Position numbers and translations under genes: made by a program | Source: Burkholderiaceae bacterium | Lineage (GTDB): Bacteria > Pseudomonadota > Gammaproteobacteria > Burkholderiales > Burkholderiaceae_C | Direction of reading: 5' to 3' | DNA length: 64,000 nt | NCBI GenBank assembly: GCA_026125795.1 | Contig: JAHCKM010000004.1 | Span: 806,001-870,000 of the forward strand | Notes under the pieces: generated by a model | The model's input: only the letters and a program-made list of their open reading frames with translations | Told to the model about the DNA's origin: nothing | Databases searched by the model: none | In this document: positions 27,345 to 34,899 of the stretch, piece by piece | How positions within the stretch are numbered: the first letter of the stretch is position 1 | Layout of the letters: every line of letters starts with the position of its first letter

Positions 27345-27890
27345 TCAAGCGGACCGGCGGGCGAGCCGCCGGTCCGCCGCCGACGCAAACTCCGGAGCGC
27401 GCCGCGCGGAGGCTTCTGCAAACGCCGGTTCGTCCATCATCGCGATCAGTTCGTCGAGCGTGCGATAGAAGCGCGCGGTGAAGTCGGCGCCGATGTGCGC
27501 CTCGATGTCGCGATAGACCGCCTCGATGCGTGGTGCCATGTGCGCGGCCAGGCGCCGGCTCGCCGGCGTGAGCGACACCAGCACGCGCCGCTGATCGTGG
27601 CCCACGCGCTCGCGCGTGACCCAGCCCATCTCATCCATGCGCGCAAGGATGCCGGTCAGGCTCGGGCTCGAGATGCAGCACCGCTCGACGATCTGGCGCG
27701 GCTCGAGCGGACCGTCTTCCTCCATCAGCACGCGCACGATGCGCCACTGCTGCTCGGTGACGCCGTGCGCCTTCAGGATCGGCCGGAAGTGCGCCAGCAC
27801 GCCCTCGCGCGCGCGCAGCAGCAGCATCGGCAGATTGCGGTGGGCAAGACGCGACCCTGTGGGAGGTGGGGCGGCGGGTTGACGCGGCAT
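27345..27890 (-). CDS. hpaR: MarR-family repressor HpaR
   Basis: A 181-residue MarR-family regulator that matches HpaR, the repressor of homoprotocatechuate meta-cleavage operons. The winged helix is visible in VTEQQWRIVRVLMEEDGPLE, then QIVERCCISSPSLTGILARM and the wing DQRRVLVSLT. It is divergent from hpaG1 with only 23 bp between the two start codons, and a perfect 14-bp palindrome spans that gap. In Escherichia coli HpaR represses the hpaG operon and is induced by pathway aromatics. The gene ends convergently, its stop directly abutting the AgmX-like stop. Confidence 0.92.
   Translation of the reverse strand: MPRQPAAPPPTGSRLAHRNLPMLLLRAREGVLAHFRPILKAHGVTEQQWRIVRVLMEEDGPLEPRQIVERCCISSPSLTGILARMDEMGWVTRERVGHDQRRVLVSLTPASRRLAAHMAPRIEAVYRDIEAHIGADFTARFYRTLDELIAMMDEPAFAEASARRAPEFASAADRRLARRSA
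27349..27377. terminator. Bidirectional hairpin between the AgmX-like gene and hpaR
   Basis: A perfect 12-bp inverted repeat, GCGGACCGGCGG (27349-27360) and CCGCCGGTCCGC (27366-27377), with a five-base loop. It begins five bases after the AgmX-like stop and lies wholly inside the last codons of the convergent hpaR gene. There is no T-run on either side, so termination would be GC-hairpin or Rho-assisted. Confidence 0.7.
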
Positions 27891-27928
27891 GGCGCGCTCA
27901 CTATATTGCTAACATGTTAGCGAATCAA
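27879..27928. promoter_or_regulatory. Overlapping divergent hpaR/hpaG1 promoters with palindromic operator
   Basis: Plus strand: TTGACG (27879-27884), 17-base spacer, TATATT (27902-27907), predicting transcription start at about 27914, the A of the hpaG1 ATG. Minus strand: TTGATT (27928-27923), 17-base spacer, TATAGT (27905-27900), predicting a start near 27893, about 3 bases before the hpaR ATG. A perfect palindrome GCTAACATGTTAGC (27908-27921) lies in the spacer of the hpaR promoter and on the hpaG1 start point, so one bound HpaR dimer could block both. Boxes and palindrome are read directly; the start points are inferred. Confidence 0.75.
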
Positions 27929-28636
27929 GCCGACCTCGGGATCGCGTCGTTCGGGTTCGCGCCGTTTCGCTTCAGTGGCACGGTGATCGGCGTGCTGCTC
28001 AACCATGCGCCGGCGCTGGCCGCGCTGGGCGATGCGGCGCACGCGGCGCCTTACAAGGCGCCGCCGAAGGCGCCGGTGCTGTACATCAAGCCGCGCAACA
28101 CGCTCGTCGCGAACGGCTCCACCTGTGAGCTGCCCGCTGGCGTCGCTGCGCTGCAAGTCGGCGCCAACCTCGGGATCGTGGTCGGCCGCGCCGCGTGCCG
28201 CGTGCCCCAAGCCGATGCGCTGTCATGCGTGGCAGGGTACGCGGTCGTCAACGACCTGAGCGTGCCGCACCAGAGCTTCTATCGGCCGTCGGTGCGGTTT
28301 AAGGCGCTCGACGGCAGTTGTGTCATCGGCCTGCCGCTGGCGCGCGAGCGCATCGCGGATCCCGATGTGCTGGGTGTGCGCGTGTTCGTCGACGGTGAAC
28401 TGATGCAGCGCACCGACACCGGCATGCGCGTGCGGCCGGTGGCGAGGCTGCTGGCCGACATCAGTGAGTTCATGACGCTGGCGCCGGGCGACATCGTGCT
28501 GCTCGGCACGTCGCACGGTGCGCCGCTTGCACGCGCCGGCCAGCGTGTGGCAATCGAGATCGATGGCCTGGGCCGGCTTGAAAGCTCGCTTGCCGCTGCC
28601 GCGCCGCACGACCATCCGATGGAGCCGCACGCATGA
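27914..28636 (+). CDS. hpaG1: HpaG N-terminal subunit (isomerase/decarboxylase, fumarylacetoacetate hydrolase fold)
   Basis: A 240-residue protein equal to the N-terminal half of E. coli HpaG/HpcE, the bifunctional enzyme that decarboxylates 5-oxo-pent-3-ene-1,2,5-tricarboxylate and isomerises the product. Matching segments are GVLLNHAPAL near the start, YKAPPKAPVLYIKPRNT, VAGYAVVNDLSVPHQSFYRP and ISEFMTLAPGDIVLLGT. In this lineage the two halves are separate genes. The ATG lies inside the HpaR operator with no room for a Shine-Dalgarno on the predicted transcript. The acidic E-x-E metal ligands seen in hpaG2 are absent, as also in the E. coli N-terminal half. Confidence 0.9.
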   Translation: MLANQADLGIASFGFAPFRFSGTVIGVLLNHAPALAALGDAAHAAPYKAPPKAPVLYIKPRNTLVANGSTCELPAGVAALQVGANLGIVVGRAACRVPQADALSCVAGYAVVNDLSVPHQSFYRPSVRFKALDGSCVIGLPLARERIADPDVLGVRVFVDGELMQRTDTGMRVRPVARLLADISEFMTLAPGDIVLLGTSHGAPLARAGQRVAIEIDGLGRLESSLAAAAPHDHPMEPHA

Positions 28637-28719
28637 ACAGGACATGCGACCGTACCTGCGCACGGGCGCGCGCCTTGGAGTGTGCGGCGCATCTCGCGCC
28701 ACGCGTGGTGCAACCATGA
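28633..28719 (+). CDS. Possible 28-residue coupled small ORF
   Basis: The 79-bp gap between hpaG1 and hpaG2 is exactly spanned by a 28-codon reading frame. Its ATG overlaps the hpaG1 stop (ATGA), and its stop overlaps the hpaG2 ATG (ATGA). The peptide has three cysteines, at positions 5, 9 and 17 (MNRTCDRTCARARALEC). It may be a coupling device that carries ribosomes to hpaG2, a real small protein, or chance in GC-rich DNA. No homologue is known to me. Confidence 0.35.
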   Translation: MNRTCDRTCARARALECAAHLAPRVVQP

Positions 28720-29471
28720 AACGCGCTCGGGTCGCGTACGGCGGCGCCATCCACGAGGCCACGCCGCATCCGCAAGGCCTGCGCCTCGCCGACGGCCGCA
28801 TCGTGGCCGAAGACGCCGTGGTGTGGCTGGCGCCGTTCGAGGTCGGCACCATCATCGCGCTCGGCCTCAACTACGCCGACCATGCGAAGGAGCTGTCGTT
28901 CGGCAAGCAGGAGGAGCCGCTGGTGTTCCTGAAGAGCGCGGGCGCCGTCATCGGCCACCGGGGCCAGACGCGCCGGCCGAAGGACGCCACCTTCATGCAC
29001 TACGAGTGCGAGCTCGCCGTGGTGATCGGCGCGCCCGGCAAGCAGATCGGCAAGGCCGATGCGATGCGGCACGTCGCGGGCTACACGGTGGCCAACGACT
29101 ACGCGATCCGCGACTACCTGGAAAACTGGTACCGCCCGAACGCGCGCGTGAAGAACCGCGATGGCGCCACGGTGCTCGGCCCCTGGTTCGTCGACGCAGC
29201 CGAGATCGGCACGCCCGTGCACCTGAGTCTGCGCACGCTCGTGAACGGCCAACAAACACAAAGCGGCAACACACGCGACCTGGTGCACGACATCCCGTCG
29301 TTGATCGAATACCTGAGTGGCTTCATGACCTTGAACCCCGGCGACGTGATCCTCACCGGCACGCCCGAGGGCGTGGTCAATGTCAATGTCGGCGACGAAG
29401 TCGTCACCGAGATCGAAGCCATCGGCTGCCTCGTCAACACCATCGTCGACGACGCGACATTCGGCCGTTGA
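28716..29471 (+). CDS. hpaG2: HpaG C-terminal subunit (fumarylacetoacetate hydrolase family)
   Basis: A 251-residue FAH-fold protein equivalent to the C-terminal half of HpaG. Family motifs are IIALGLNYADHAKEL near residue 44, MHYECELAVVIG with the E-x-E metal ligands, VAGYTVANDYAIRDYLENWYRPN, and the C-terminal FMTLNPGDVILTGTPEGV. With HpaG1 it would decarboxylate and isomerise the ring-fission product on the way to 2-oxohept-3-ene-1,7-dioate. I chose ATG 28716 because homology starts there; a longer in-frame reading to 28518 overlaps hpaG1 and has no similarity. Confidence 0.93.
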   Translation: MKRARVAYGGAIHEATPHPQGLRLADGRIVAEDAVVWLAPFEVGTIIALGLNYADHAKELSFGKQEEPLVFLKSAGAVIGHRGQTRRPKDATFMHYECELAVVIGAPGKQIGKADAMRHVAGYTVANDYAIRDYLENWYRPNARVKNRDGATVLGPWFVDAAEIGTPVHLSLRTLVNGQQTQSGNTRDLVHDIPSLIEYLSGFMTLNPGDVILTGTPEGVVNVNVGDEVVTEIEAIGCLVNTIVDDATFGR

Positions 29472-29488
29472 ACCGAAAGACACCGCAA

Positions 29489-30949
29489 ATGCGCATCCAG
29501 CACCTGATCGACGGCCGCCCGGTCGACAGCAAGACCACGTTCGAGACCATCAACCCGGCGACGCAGGAAGTGCTGGCCGAGGTGGCCGACGGCGGTACCG
29601 AAGAGGTCCACGCCGCGGTGGCGGCCGCGAAGGCGGCGTTTCCCGCCTGGGCTGCGCGCCCGGCCACCGAGCGCGCAGCGCTGATGCGCAAAGTGGGGGA
29701 CCTGATCGCAAAGCATGTGCCGGAGCTCTCGCGCACCGAGACGCAGGACACCGGCCAGCCGATCGCACAAACCGGCAAGCAGCTGGTGCCGCGCGCGGCC
29801 GACAACTTCTACTACTTTGCCGAGATGTGCACCCGCGTCGACGGCCACACCTACCCGACGCCGACCCACCTCAACTACACGCTGTACCACCCGGTCGGCG
29901 TGTGCGCGCTGATCAGCCCGTGGAACGTGCCGTTCATGACGGCCACGTGGAAGACCGCACCTTGCCTCGCGTTCGGCAACACCGCGGTGCTGAAGATGAG
30001 CGAACTGTCGCCGCTGACCGCGGCGCGCCTGGGCGAGCTGGTGCTCGAGGCCGGCGTGCCGAAAGGCGTGCTCAACGTCGTTCACGGGACCGGCAGGGGC
30101 GCGGGCGAGCCGCTGTGCGCCCACCCCGACGTGCGGGCGATCTCGTTCACCGGCAGCACGGTCACCGGCAACCGGATCGTGCAGGCCGCAGGGCTGAAGA
30201 AGTTCAGCATGGAGCTCGGCGGCAAGAGCCCGTTCGTCGTGTTCGACGATGCCGACCTCGAGCGTGCGCTCGATGCCGCGGTGTTCATGATCTTCTCGAA
30301 CAACGGCGAGCGCTGCACCGCCGGCAGCCGCATCCTGGTGCACAAGTCGATCTACGCCGGCTTCGCAGCGCGGTTTGCTGAACGCGCCCGGCGCATCCCG
30401 CTCGGCGACCCGCTCGACGGCGAGACCATCATCGGCCCGATGATCAGCCCGCAGCACCTCGCCAAGGTGCGGCGCTACATCGAGCTGGGGCCCAACGAAG
30501 GCGCGTCGCTGCTGTGCGGCGGCCTGGATGCACCACAACTGCCTGCGCACCTGCGCAAAGGCAACTACGTGCTGCCCACCGTGTTCGCCGACGTCGACAA
30601 CCGCATGCAGATCGCGCAGGAGGAGATCTTCGGGCCGGTGGCCTGCCTGATCCCGTTCACCGACGAGGCCGACGCGATCCGCATTGCCAACGACATCCCG
30701 TACGGCCTGTCCAGCTACGTGTGGAGCGAGAACCTCGGCCGCGCGCACCGTGTGGCCGCGGCGATCGAAGCCGGCATGTGCTTCGTCAACAGCCAGAACG
30801 TGCGCGACCTGCGCCAGCCCTTCGGCGGCACCAAGGCAAGCGGCACCGGCCGGGAGGGCGGCACCTGGAGCTACGAGGTGTTCCTGGAGCCGAAGAACGT
30901 GGCGGTGTCGCTCGGCAGTCATCACATCCCGCACTGGGGATCGGCATGA
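29489..30949 (+). CDS. hpaE: 5-carboxymethyl-2-hydroxymuconate semialdehyde dehydrogenase
   Basis: A 486-residue aldehyde dehydrogenase that oxidises CHMS, the ring-cleavage product of homoprotocatechuate, using NAD. Signatures are SPWNVPFMTATWK near 145 (NAD-binding lysine nearby), FTGSTVTGNRI, the catalytic glutamate in MELGGKSP, and the nucleophilic cysteine in NNGERCTAGSR near residue 275. Length matches HpaE/HpcC. It lies 17 bp after hpaG2 and 79 bp before hpaD in the hpa operon, which gives the substrate assignment over a generic ALDH call. Confidence 0.94.
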   Translation: MRIQHLIDGRPVDSKTTFETINPATQEVLAEVADGGTEEVHAAVAAAKAAFPAWAARPATERAALMRKVGDLIAKHVPELSRTETQDTGQPIAQTGKQLVPRAADNFYYFAEMCTRVDGHTYPTPTHLNYTLYHPVGVCALISPWNVPFMTATWKTAPCLAFGNTAVLKMSELSPLTAARLGELVLEAGVPKGVLNVVHGTGRGAGEPLCAHPDVRAISFTGSTVTGNRIVQAAGLKKFSMELGGKSPFVVFDDADLERALDAAVFMIFSNNGERCTAGSRILVHKSIYAGFAARFAERARRIPLGDPLDGETIIGPMISPQHLAKVRRYIELGPNEGASLLCGGLDAPQLPAHLRKGNYVLPTVFADVDNRMQIAQEEIFGPVACLIPFTDEADAIRIANDIPYGLSSYVWSENLGRAHRVAAAIEAGMCFVNSQNVRDLRQPFGGTKASGTGREGGTWSYEVFLEPKNVAVSLGSHHIPHWGSA

Positions 30950-30988
30950 AGGCCGAACCCCGTCGGGCTGACATGGAGCCCCTCCCAA

Positions 30989-31007
30989 CCCTGCCCCGAG
31001 GGCAGGG
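30989..31007. repeat. 8-bp hairpin in the hpaE-hpaD gap
   Basis: A perfect hairpin, CCCTGCCC (30989-30996), loop CGA, GGGCAGGG (31000-31007), lies in the 79-bp spacer upstream of hpaD. There is no T-run, so it is more likely an mRNA stability or processing element than a terminator. The hpaD Shine-Dalgarno GAGGAGG follows it, leaving translation initiation clear of the stem. Confidence 0.6.
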
Positions 31008-31028
31008 CTCTCGCGCCGAGGAGGTCGT

Positions 31029-31952
31029 ATGGGCAAGCTAGCACTCGCCGCCAAGATCACCCACGTGCCCTCGATGTACCTGAGCGAGCTGCCCGGCGAG
31101 CGCAAGGGCACGCGGCAGGACGCGATCGACGGCCACGTCGAGATCGGCCGTCGCTGCCGCGAGCTCGGCGTCGACACCATCGTCGTCTTCGACACGCACT
31201 GGCTGGTCAACGCCAACTACCACATCAACTGCGCGCCGCGCTTCAAGGGCACCTACACCAGCAACGAGCTGCCGCACTTCATCAGCAACATGCCCTACGA
31301 GTTCCCGGGCAATCCGGCGCTCGGGCAATTGCTTGCCAGCGTGTGCAACGAGCATGGCGTCGAGACGCTGGCGCACGACGCCACCACGCTCGGTCCCGAG
31401 TACGGCACGCTGGTGCCGATGCGCTACATGAACGCCGACCAGCGCTTCAAGGTGGTCTCGGTGTCGGCGCTCTGTACGGCGCACTACCTCAACGACAGCG
31501 CGCGTCTGGGCTGGGCGATGCGCAAGGCGGTGCAGGACCACTACGACGGCAGCGTGGCATTCTTCGCCAGCGGCAGCTTGAGCCACCGCTTCGCGCAGAA
31601 CGGGCTCGCGCCGCAGTTCGCGTTCAAGATCTGGAGCCCGTTTCTCGAGACCCTCGACCGTCGTGTGGTCGAGCTGTGGCAGCAGGGCCGCTGGAAGGAA
31701 TTCTGCGAGATGCTGCCCGAGTACGCGAGCAAGGGCCATGGCGAGGGCTTCATGCACGACACCGCAATGCTGCTCGGTGCGCTCGGCTGGTCCGACTACG
31801 ACGGCAAGGTCGAGGTGATCACGCCGTATTTCGGCGCATCGGGCACGGGACAGATCAATGCGATCTTCCCGGTCACGCCGCAAAGCGGCGCGGCCATCCC
31901 GGCGGCCCAGGCCTCGGCCGCCCAGGGCTATCGCGAGTTCGCGCGTTTGTGA
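31029..31952 (+). CDS. hpaD: 3,4-dihydroxyphenylacetate 2,3-dioxygenase
   Basis: A 307-residue class III (LigB-type) extradiol dioxygenase that opens the ring of homoprotocatechuate with non-heme Fe(II). Conserved features are the N-terminal AAKITHVPSMYLSELPGER with a candidate metal ligand His12, VVFDTHWLVNANYHIN, and the segment ASGSLSHRFAQNG. The combination resembles HpaD/HpcB rather than LigAB or type I extradiol enzymes. It follows hpaE and has a strong GAGGAGG site. It supplies CHMS to HpaE. Confidence 0.92.
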   Translation: MGKLALAAKITHVPSMYLSELPGERKGTRQDAIDGHVEIGRRCRELGVDTIVVFDTHWLVNANYHINCAPRFKGTYTSNELPHFISNMPYEFPGNPALGQLLASVCNEHGVETLAHDATTLGPEYGTLVPMRYMNADQRFKVVSVSALCTAHYLNDSARLGWAMRKAVQDHYDGSVAFFASGSLSHRFAQNGLAPQFAFKIWSPFLETLDRRVVELWQQGRWKEFCEMLPEYASKGHGEGFMHDTAMLLGALGWSDYDGKVEVITPYFGASGTGQINAIFPVTPQSGAAIPAAQASAAQGYREFARL

Positions 31953-32047
31953 GGCGCGCCGCGCGGTGTGGCCATCCCGTCCCGGGTGGCAGGCCGATTC
32001 AACCGCGGTGTAGTCTTGCGTCATCCCCGTTTGTGGCTGCCCTGCCC

Positions 32048-32587
32048 ATGCCCTTGCCGCCCCCCGACTGCGAGCGCAAACCCTCGCACCAACGATCGAT
32101 CACGATCCGCGCCTACGCCCGCACCGACGGGCTGTGGGACATCGAAGGCCACCTCACCGATGTCTGGTCGGAGCCGATCCGCAAGGCCAACGGCATGTTG
32201 CCCGCCGGTGAGCCGATGCATGCCATGTGGCTGCGCTTCACGGTGGACCGCAGCGCGACCATCGTCGCCGCACAAGCCGCGACCGATGCGGGGCCGTACG
32301 GCGATGCCTGCGGCGCGATCGCGCCGGACTATGCCCAACTCGCCGGCGTGCGCATCGGCCGCGGTTATCGCGACGCCATCCGCACGATGTTCGGCCGCAC
32401 CGCCGGCTGCACGCACATCAACGAGCTGGCCGGGGCGATGGGTGCGGCCGCGATGCAGGCGCTGTGGGGCGAGATGACGCAGAACCCCGAGCAGAAGCCG
32501 TTCAGCATCGACGGCTGCCACGCGCTGAAGTCATCGGGTCCGCAAGTGGCGCAGTTCTTCCCGCGCTGGTACCGACCGGAGGCTTGA
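32048..32587 (+). CDS. DUF2889 family protein
   Basis: A 179-residue protein of the DUF2889 family. Recognisable stretches are ITIRAYARTDGLWDIEGHLTD, MHAMWLRFTVDRSATIVAAQ, and GCTHINELAGAMGAAAMQAL with conserved Cys-Thr-His, followed by a C-terminal FSIDGCHALKSSGPQVAQFF. No signal peptide or membrane segment is seen. The conserved Cys/His pairs could bind a metal or act in catalysis, but no activity is established to my knowledge. Its place among hpa genes, 95 bp after hpaD and 2 bp before an SDR, suggests aromatic-compound metabolism. Confidence 0.85.
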   Translation: MPLPPPDCERKPSHQRSITIRAYARTDGLWDIEGHLTDVWSEPIRKANGMLPAGEPMHAMWLRFTVDRSATIVAAQAATDAGPYGDACGAIAPDYAQLAGVRIGRGYRDAIRTMFGRTAGCTHINELAGAMGAAAMQALWGEMTQNPEQKPFSIDGCHALKSSGPQVAQFFPRWYRPEA

Positions 32588-32589
32588 CC

Positions 32590-33285
32590 ATGCCGCACTC
32601 ATTGCACTCGCGCGCCGTCGTCGTCACCGGAGGATTCGGCGTGCTCGGCCGCGCGTTGGGCCAAGCCCTGGTGCAAGCCGGTGCGCGCGTGGCGCTGGTC
32701 GGCAGGGGGCCCGCGCCTGCCGATCCTGTGCAAGGCGCGCTCGCGTTGGGCGGCGTCGATCTCGGCAACGCCGCAGCAGCGCGCGCAGCCGTCGATGAGG
32801 CGGCGCGGCAGTTCGGCCGTCTCGACGGCCTGGTGAACGTCGCCGGAGGCTTCGAGTGGGAGAAGATGGAAGGCGGCAGCATCGACGCCTGGGAGCGCAT
32901 GTTCCAGATCAACGTTCGCACCGCGGTGCTGGCCTCGCAGGCGGCGTTGCCGCATCTGCTGGCGCAGGGTCAAGGGCGCATCGTCAACGTCGGCTCGGCT
33001 GCGGCGGAGCACGCAGGTCTCGGCATGGGTGCGTATGCGGCGTCCAAGTCCGCCGTGGCGCGCCTCACCGAGGCCATGGCCGAAGAGTTCAAGGACCGCG
33101 GCATCACGGTCAACGCGGTGCTTCCGAGCATCATCGACACGCCCGCCAACCGCGCCGACATGCCCAAGGCTGACACCGGCCGCTGGGTCACCCCGCAGGC
33201 GCTGGCCAGCGTCGTGCTGTTCCTGCTGTCGGACGACGCAGCACCCATCACCGGTGCGCTGGTCCCGGTCAAGGGCAGGACCTGA
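32590..33285 (+). CDS. Short-chain dehydrogenase/reductase
   Basis: A 231-residue classical SDR. The cofactor motif VVVTGGFGVLGRALG is at residues 10-24, NVAGG near 81, and the catalytic Ser and Tyr-x-x-x-Lys are in VGSAAAEHAGLGMGAYAASK (Tyr and Lys four residues apart). The active-site set is complete, so it should be a functional NAD(P)-dependent oxidoreductase. The substrate is unknown; it lies 2 bp after the DUF2889 gene and is probably co-expressed with hpaD. A role in the hpa pathway is inferred from position only, since no SDR is needed for the standard route. Confidence 0.87.
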   Translation: MPHSLHSRAVVVTGGFGVLGRALGQALVQAGARVALVGRGPAPADPVQGALALGGVDLGNAAAARAAVDEAARQFGRLDGLVNVAGGFEWEKMEGGSIDAWERMFQINVRTAVLASQAALPHLLAQGQGRIVNVGSAAAEHAGLGMGAYAASKSAVARLTEAMAEEFKDRGITVNAVLPSIIDTPANRADMPKADTGRWVTPQALASVVLFLLSDDAAPITGALVPVKGRT

Positions 33286-34047
33286 TCAAACCTCGACGAC
33301 CAGCGCCGGGTCGAACGCCGGGTTCTCGCCGACGCCCTGCACCACGTATCCCCTCGGGTTGCACAACACGCGTGTGCCGCGCACGGTGTAGTCAAAGCTG
33401 TCGTGCGTGTGGCCGTGGATCCACAGCCGCACGCGCTGCGCGTCCATCAGGCGTTCAAGGTCGGACACGAAGCACCCGTTGAGCGGCGAGCCTTCGAAGC
33501 GCGGGTGCACGCTGCGCGGCGAGGGGGCATGGTGCGTGATCACCACGGTCGGTCCGTCGAACGGCCGCTCCAGCTGCGCCTGGAGCCACGCCGCGCTGCG
33601 ATCGAACAGCGCCTGACTGTCCTGCGGCGAGAAGAGGCGGCTGCGCTGCGGATCGACGCTGATGCGCTGAAAGTCCCGCACCAGCTTCGGCGCTGCCGCC
33701 ATCGCCGCGGCACGCAGGGTTTCGTCGGCCACGATCCGAAAGTCGCTCCATAGCGTGGTGCCGAGAAAGCGCACGCCGCCGAACTCCCAGGCGTCGCACT
33801 CCAGCACGTGCAGGCTGTCGCCGGCGCATTCACGGCGCAGCTGGATCAGCGTGTTGTGCAGATCGCCGCCATAGAACTCGTGGTTGCCGGCGACGTAGAG
33901 CGCCGGCTTGCGGATCTGGCGCGCCCAGGCGCAGGCCTTGTCGGGCCGCGCGATATCGCCGGCGAGCACCACCACGTCGGCACCGGTGTCAGGCACGTCC
34001 ATCCCCGCGAGGCTGAGGTGGAGGTCCGACAGCACGTGCAGCTTCAT
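33286..34047 (-). CDS. Metallophosphoesterase
   Basis: A 253-residue calcineurin-like phosphoesterase. All five metal-binding blocks are visible: VLSDLHLS at the N-terminus, VVVLAGDIA, YVAGNHEFYGG, VVITHHAPS, and LWIHGHTHDSFDY. It should therefore be an active two-metal phosphoesterase with unknown substrate. I chose ATG 34047, where family homology begins; an upstream ATG at 34083 adds 12 residues. It is the only minus-strand gene within the hpa region and converges on the SDR gene with adjacent stops. Confidence 0.9.
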   Translation of the reverse strand: MKLHVLSDLHLSLAGMDVPDTGADVVVLAGDIARPDKACAWARQIRKPALYVAGNHEFYGGDLHNTLIQLRRECAGDSLHVLECDAWEFGGVRFLGTTLWSDFRIVADETLRAAAMAAAPKLVRDFQRISVDPQRSRLFSPQDSQALFDRSAAWLQAQLERPFDGPTVVITHHAPSPRSVHPRFEGSPLNGCFVSDLERLMDAQRVRLWIHGHTHDSFDYTVRGTRVLCNPRGYVVQGVGENPAFDPALVVEV

Positions 34048-34109
34048 GGCGGGCATTGTGCGGCTGCCGCCATGCGGCATCATCTCGGCGCTTGCATGGA
34101 GACTGGCAC

Positions 34110-34850
34110 ATGACCATTGACGCTGCCATCGTGGCCGGGTTCACGCCCACGGGCCGCTTGCGCGCATCGATCAACCTTGGCAACCCGATCCTCGCAGGGC
34201 GCGACGCGATCACCGGCGCGCCTTGTGGCGTGTCGGTGGACCTCGCGCAGGAATTTGCGCAGCGCCTGGGCGTGCAGCTCGAGCTCGTGGTGTTCGACAC
34301 CGCAGGCCAATCGGTGCAGGCGGTCACCGACGAGCAGGCAGACATCGGATTCTTCGCCATCGACCCGCTGCGCGGCGCGGGCATCTCGTTTACCGCGCCG
34401 TACGTGTTGATCGAAGGGTGCTACCTGGTGCGCAACGACTCGCCGATCCGCGGCAACGACGAAGTCGACAGGCCCGGATGCACAGTCGTGGCGGGCAAGG
34501 GCAGCGCGTACGACCTGTTCCTCACGCGCGAGCTGAAGCAAGCGTCGATCGTGCGCGCGCCCACATCGCCGGCGGTGGTAGACACCTTTCTCGAGCTGCA
34601 GGCCGACGTGGCCGCCGGTGTGAAGCAGCAGCTGCAAGCCGACGCGCAGCGCCTCGGCGGCTTGCGTCTGCTCCAAGGCCGCTTCATGGTGATCCAGCAG
34701 GCCATGGGCACGCCCAAGGGGCGTGGCGCTGCAGCCGCGACGCAGCTGGCCGCGTTTGTCGAGGAGATGAAGTCTTCGGGTTTCGTGGCTGCGTCGCTGC
34801 AGCGCCATCGTGTCGAGGGCGCCTCGGTGGCGCCGGCCGCATCGCACTGA
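34110..34850 (+). CDS. Family 3 solute-binding-like protein without signal peptide
   Basis: A 246-residue protein with the bacterial extracellular solute-binding family 3 fold (amino-acid-binding type): LRASINLGNPILAGRDAITG, CGVSVDLAQEFAQRLGVQLE, then DEQADIGFFAIDPLRGAGIS and FTAPYVLIEGCYLVRND. No hydrophobic export signal precedes it with the start at 34110, and the upstream in-frame ATG at 34056 adds only charged residues. Either it is a cytoplasmic sensor or enzyme, or the annotated start misses a signal sequence. No ABC permease or ATPase is adjacent, which argues against a simple transporter role. Confidence 0.8.
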   Translation: MTIDAAIVAGFTPTGRLRASINLGNPILAGRDAITGAPCGVSVDLAQEFAQRLGVQLELVVFDTAGQSVQAVTDEQADIGFFAIDPLRGAGISFTAPYVLIEGCYLVRNDSPIRGNDEVDRPGCTVVAGKGSAYDLFLTRELKQASIVRAPTSPAVVDTFLELQADVAAGVKQQLQADAQRLGGLRLLQGRFMVIQQAMGTPKGRGAAAATQLAAFVEEMKSSGFVAASLQRHRVEGASVAPAASH

Positions 34851-34899
34851 GCGAGCCGGGTATTGACCGCCAACGCGGCAAGGCCGAGGATCCATCGCC

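Noticed and set aside
27914-28636. HpaG1 appears to lack the E-x-E metal ligands of FAH-fold enzymes
   Set aside because: The N-terminal half of E. coli HpaG as I recall it shows the same difference, so this is normal for the subunit and not a lesion.
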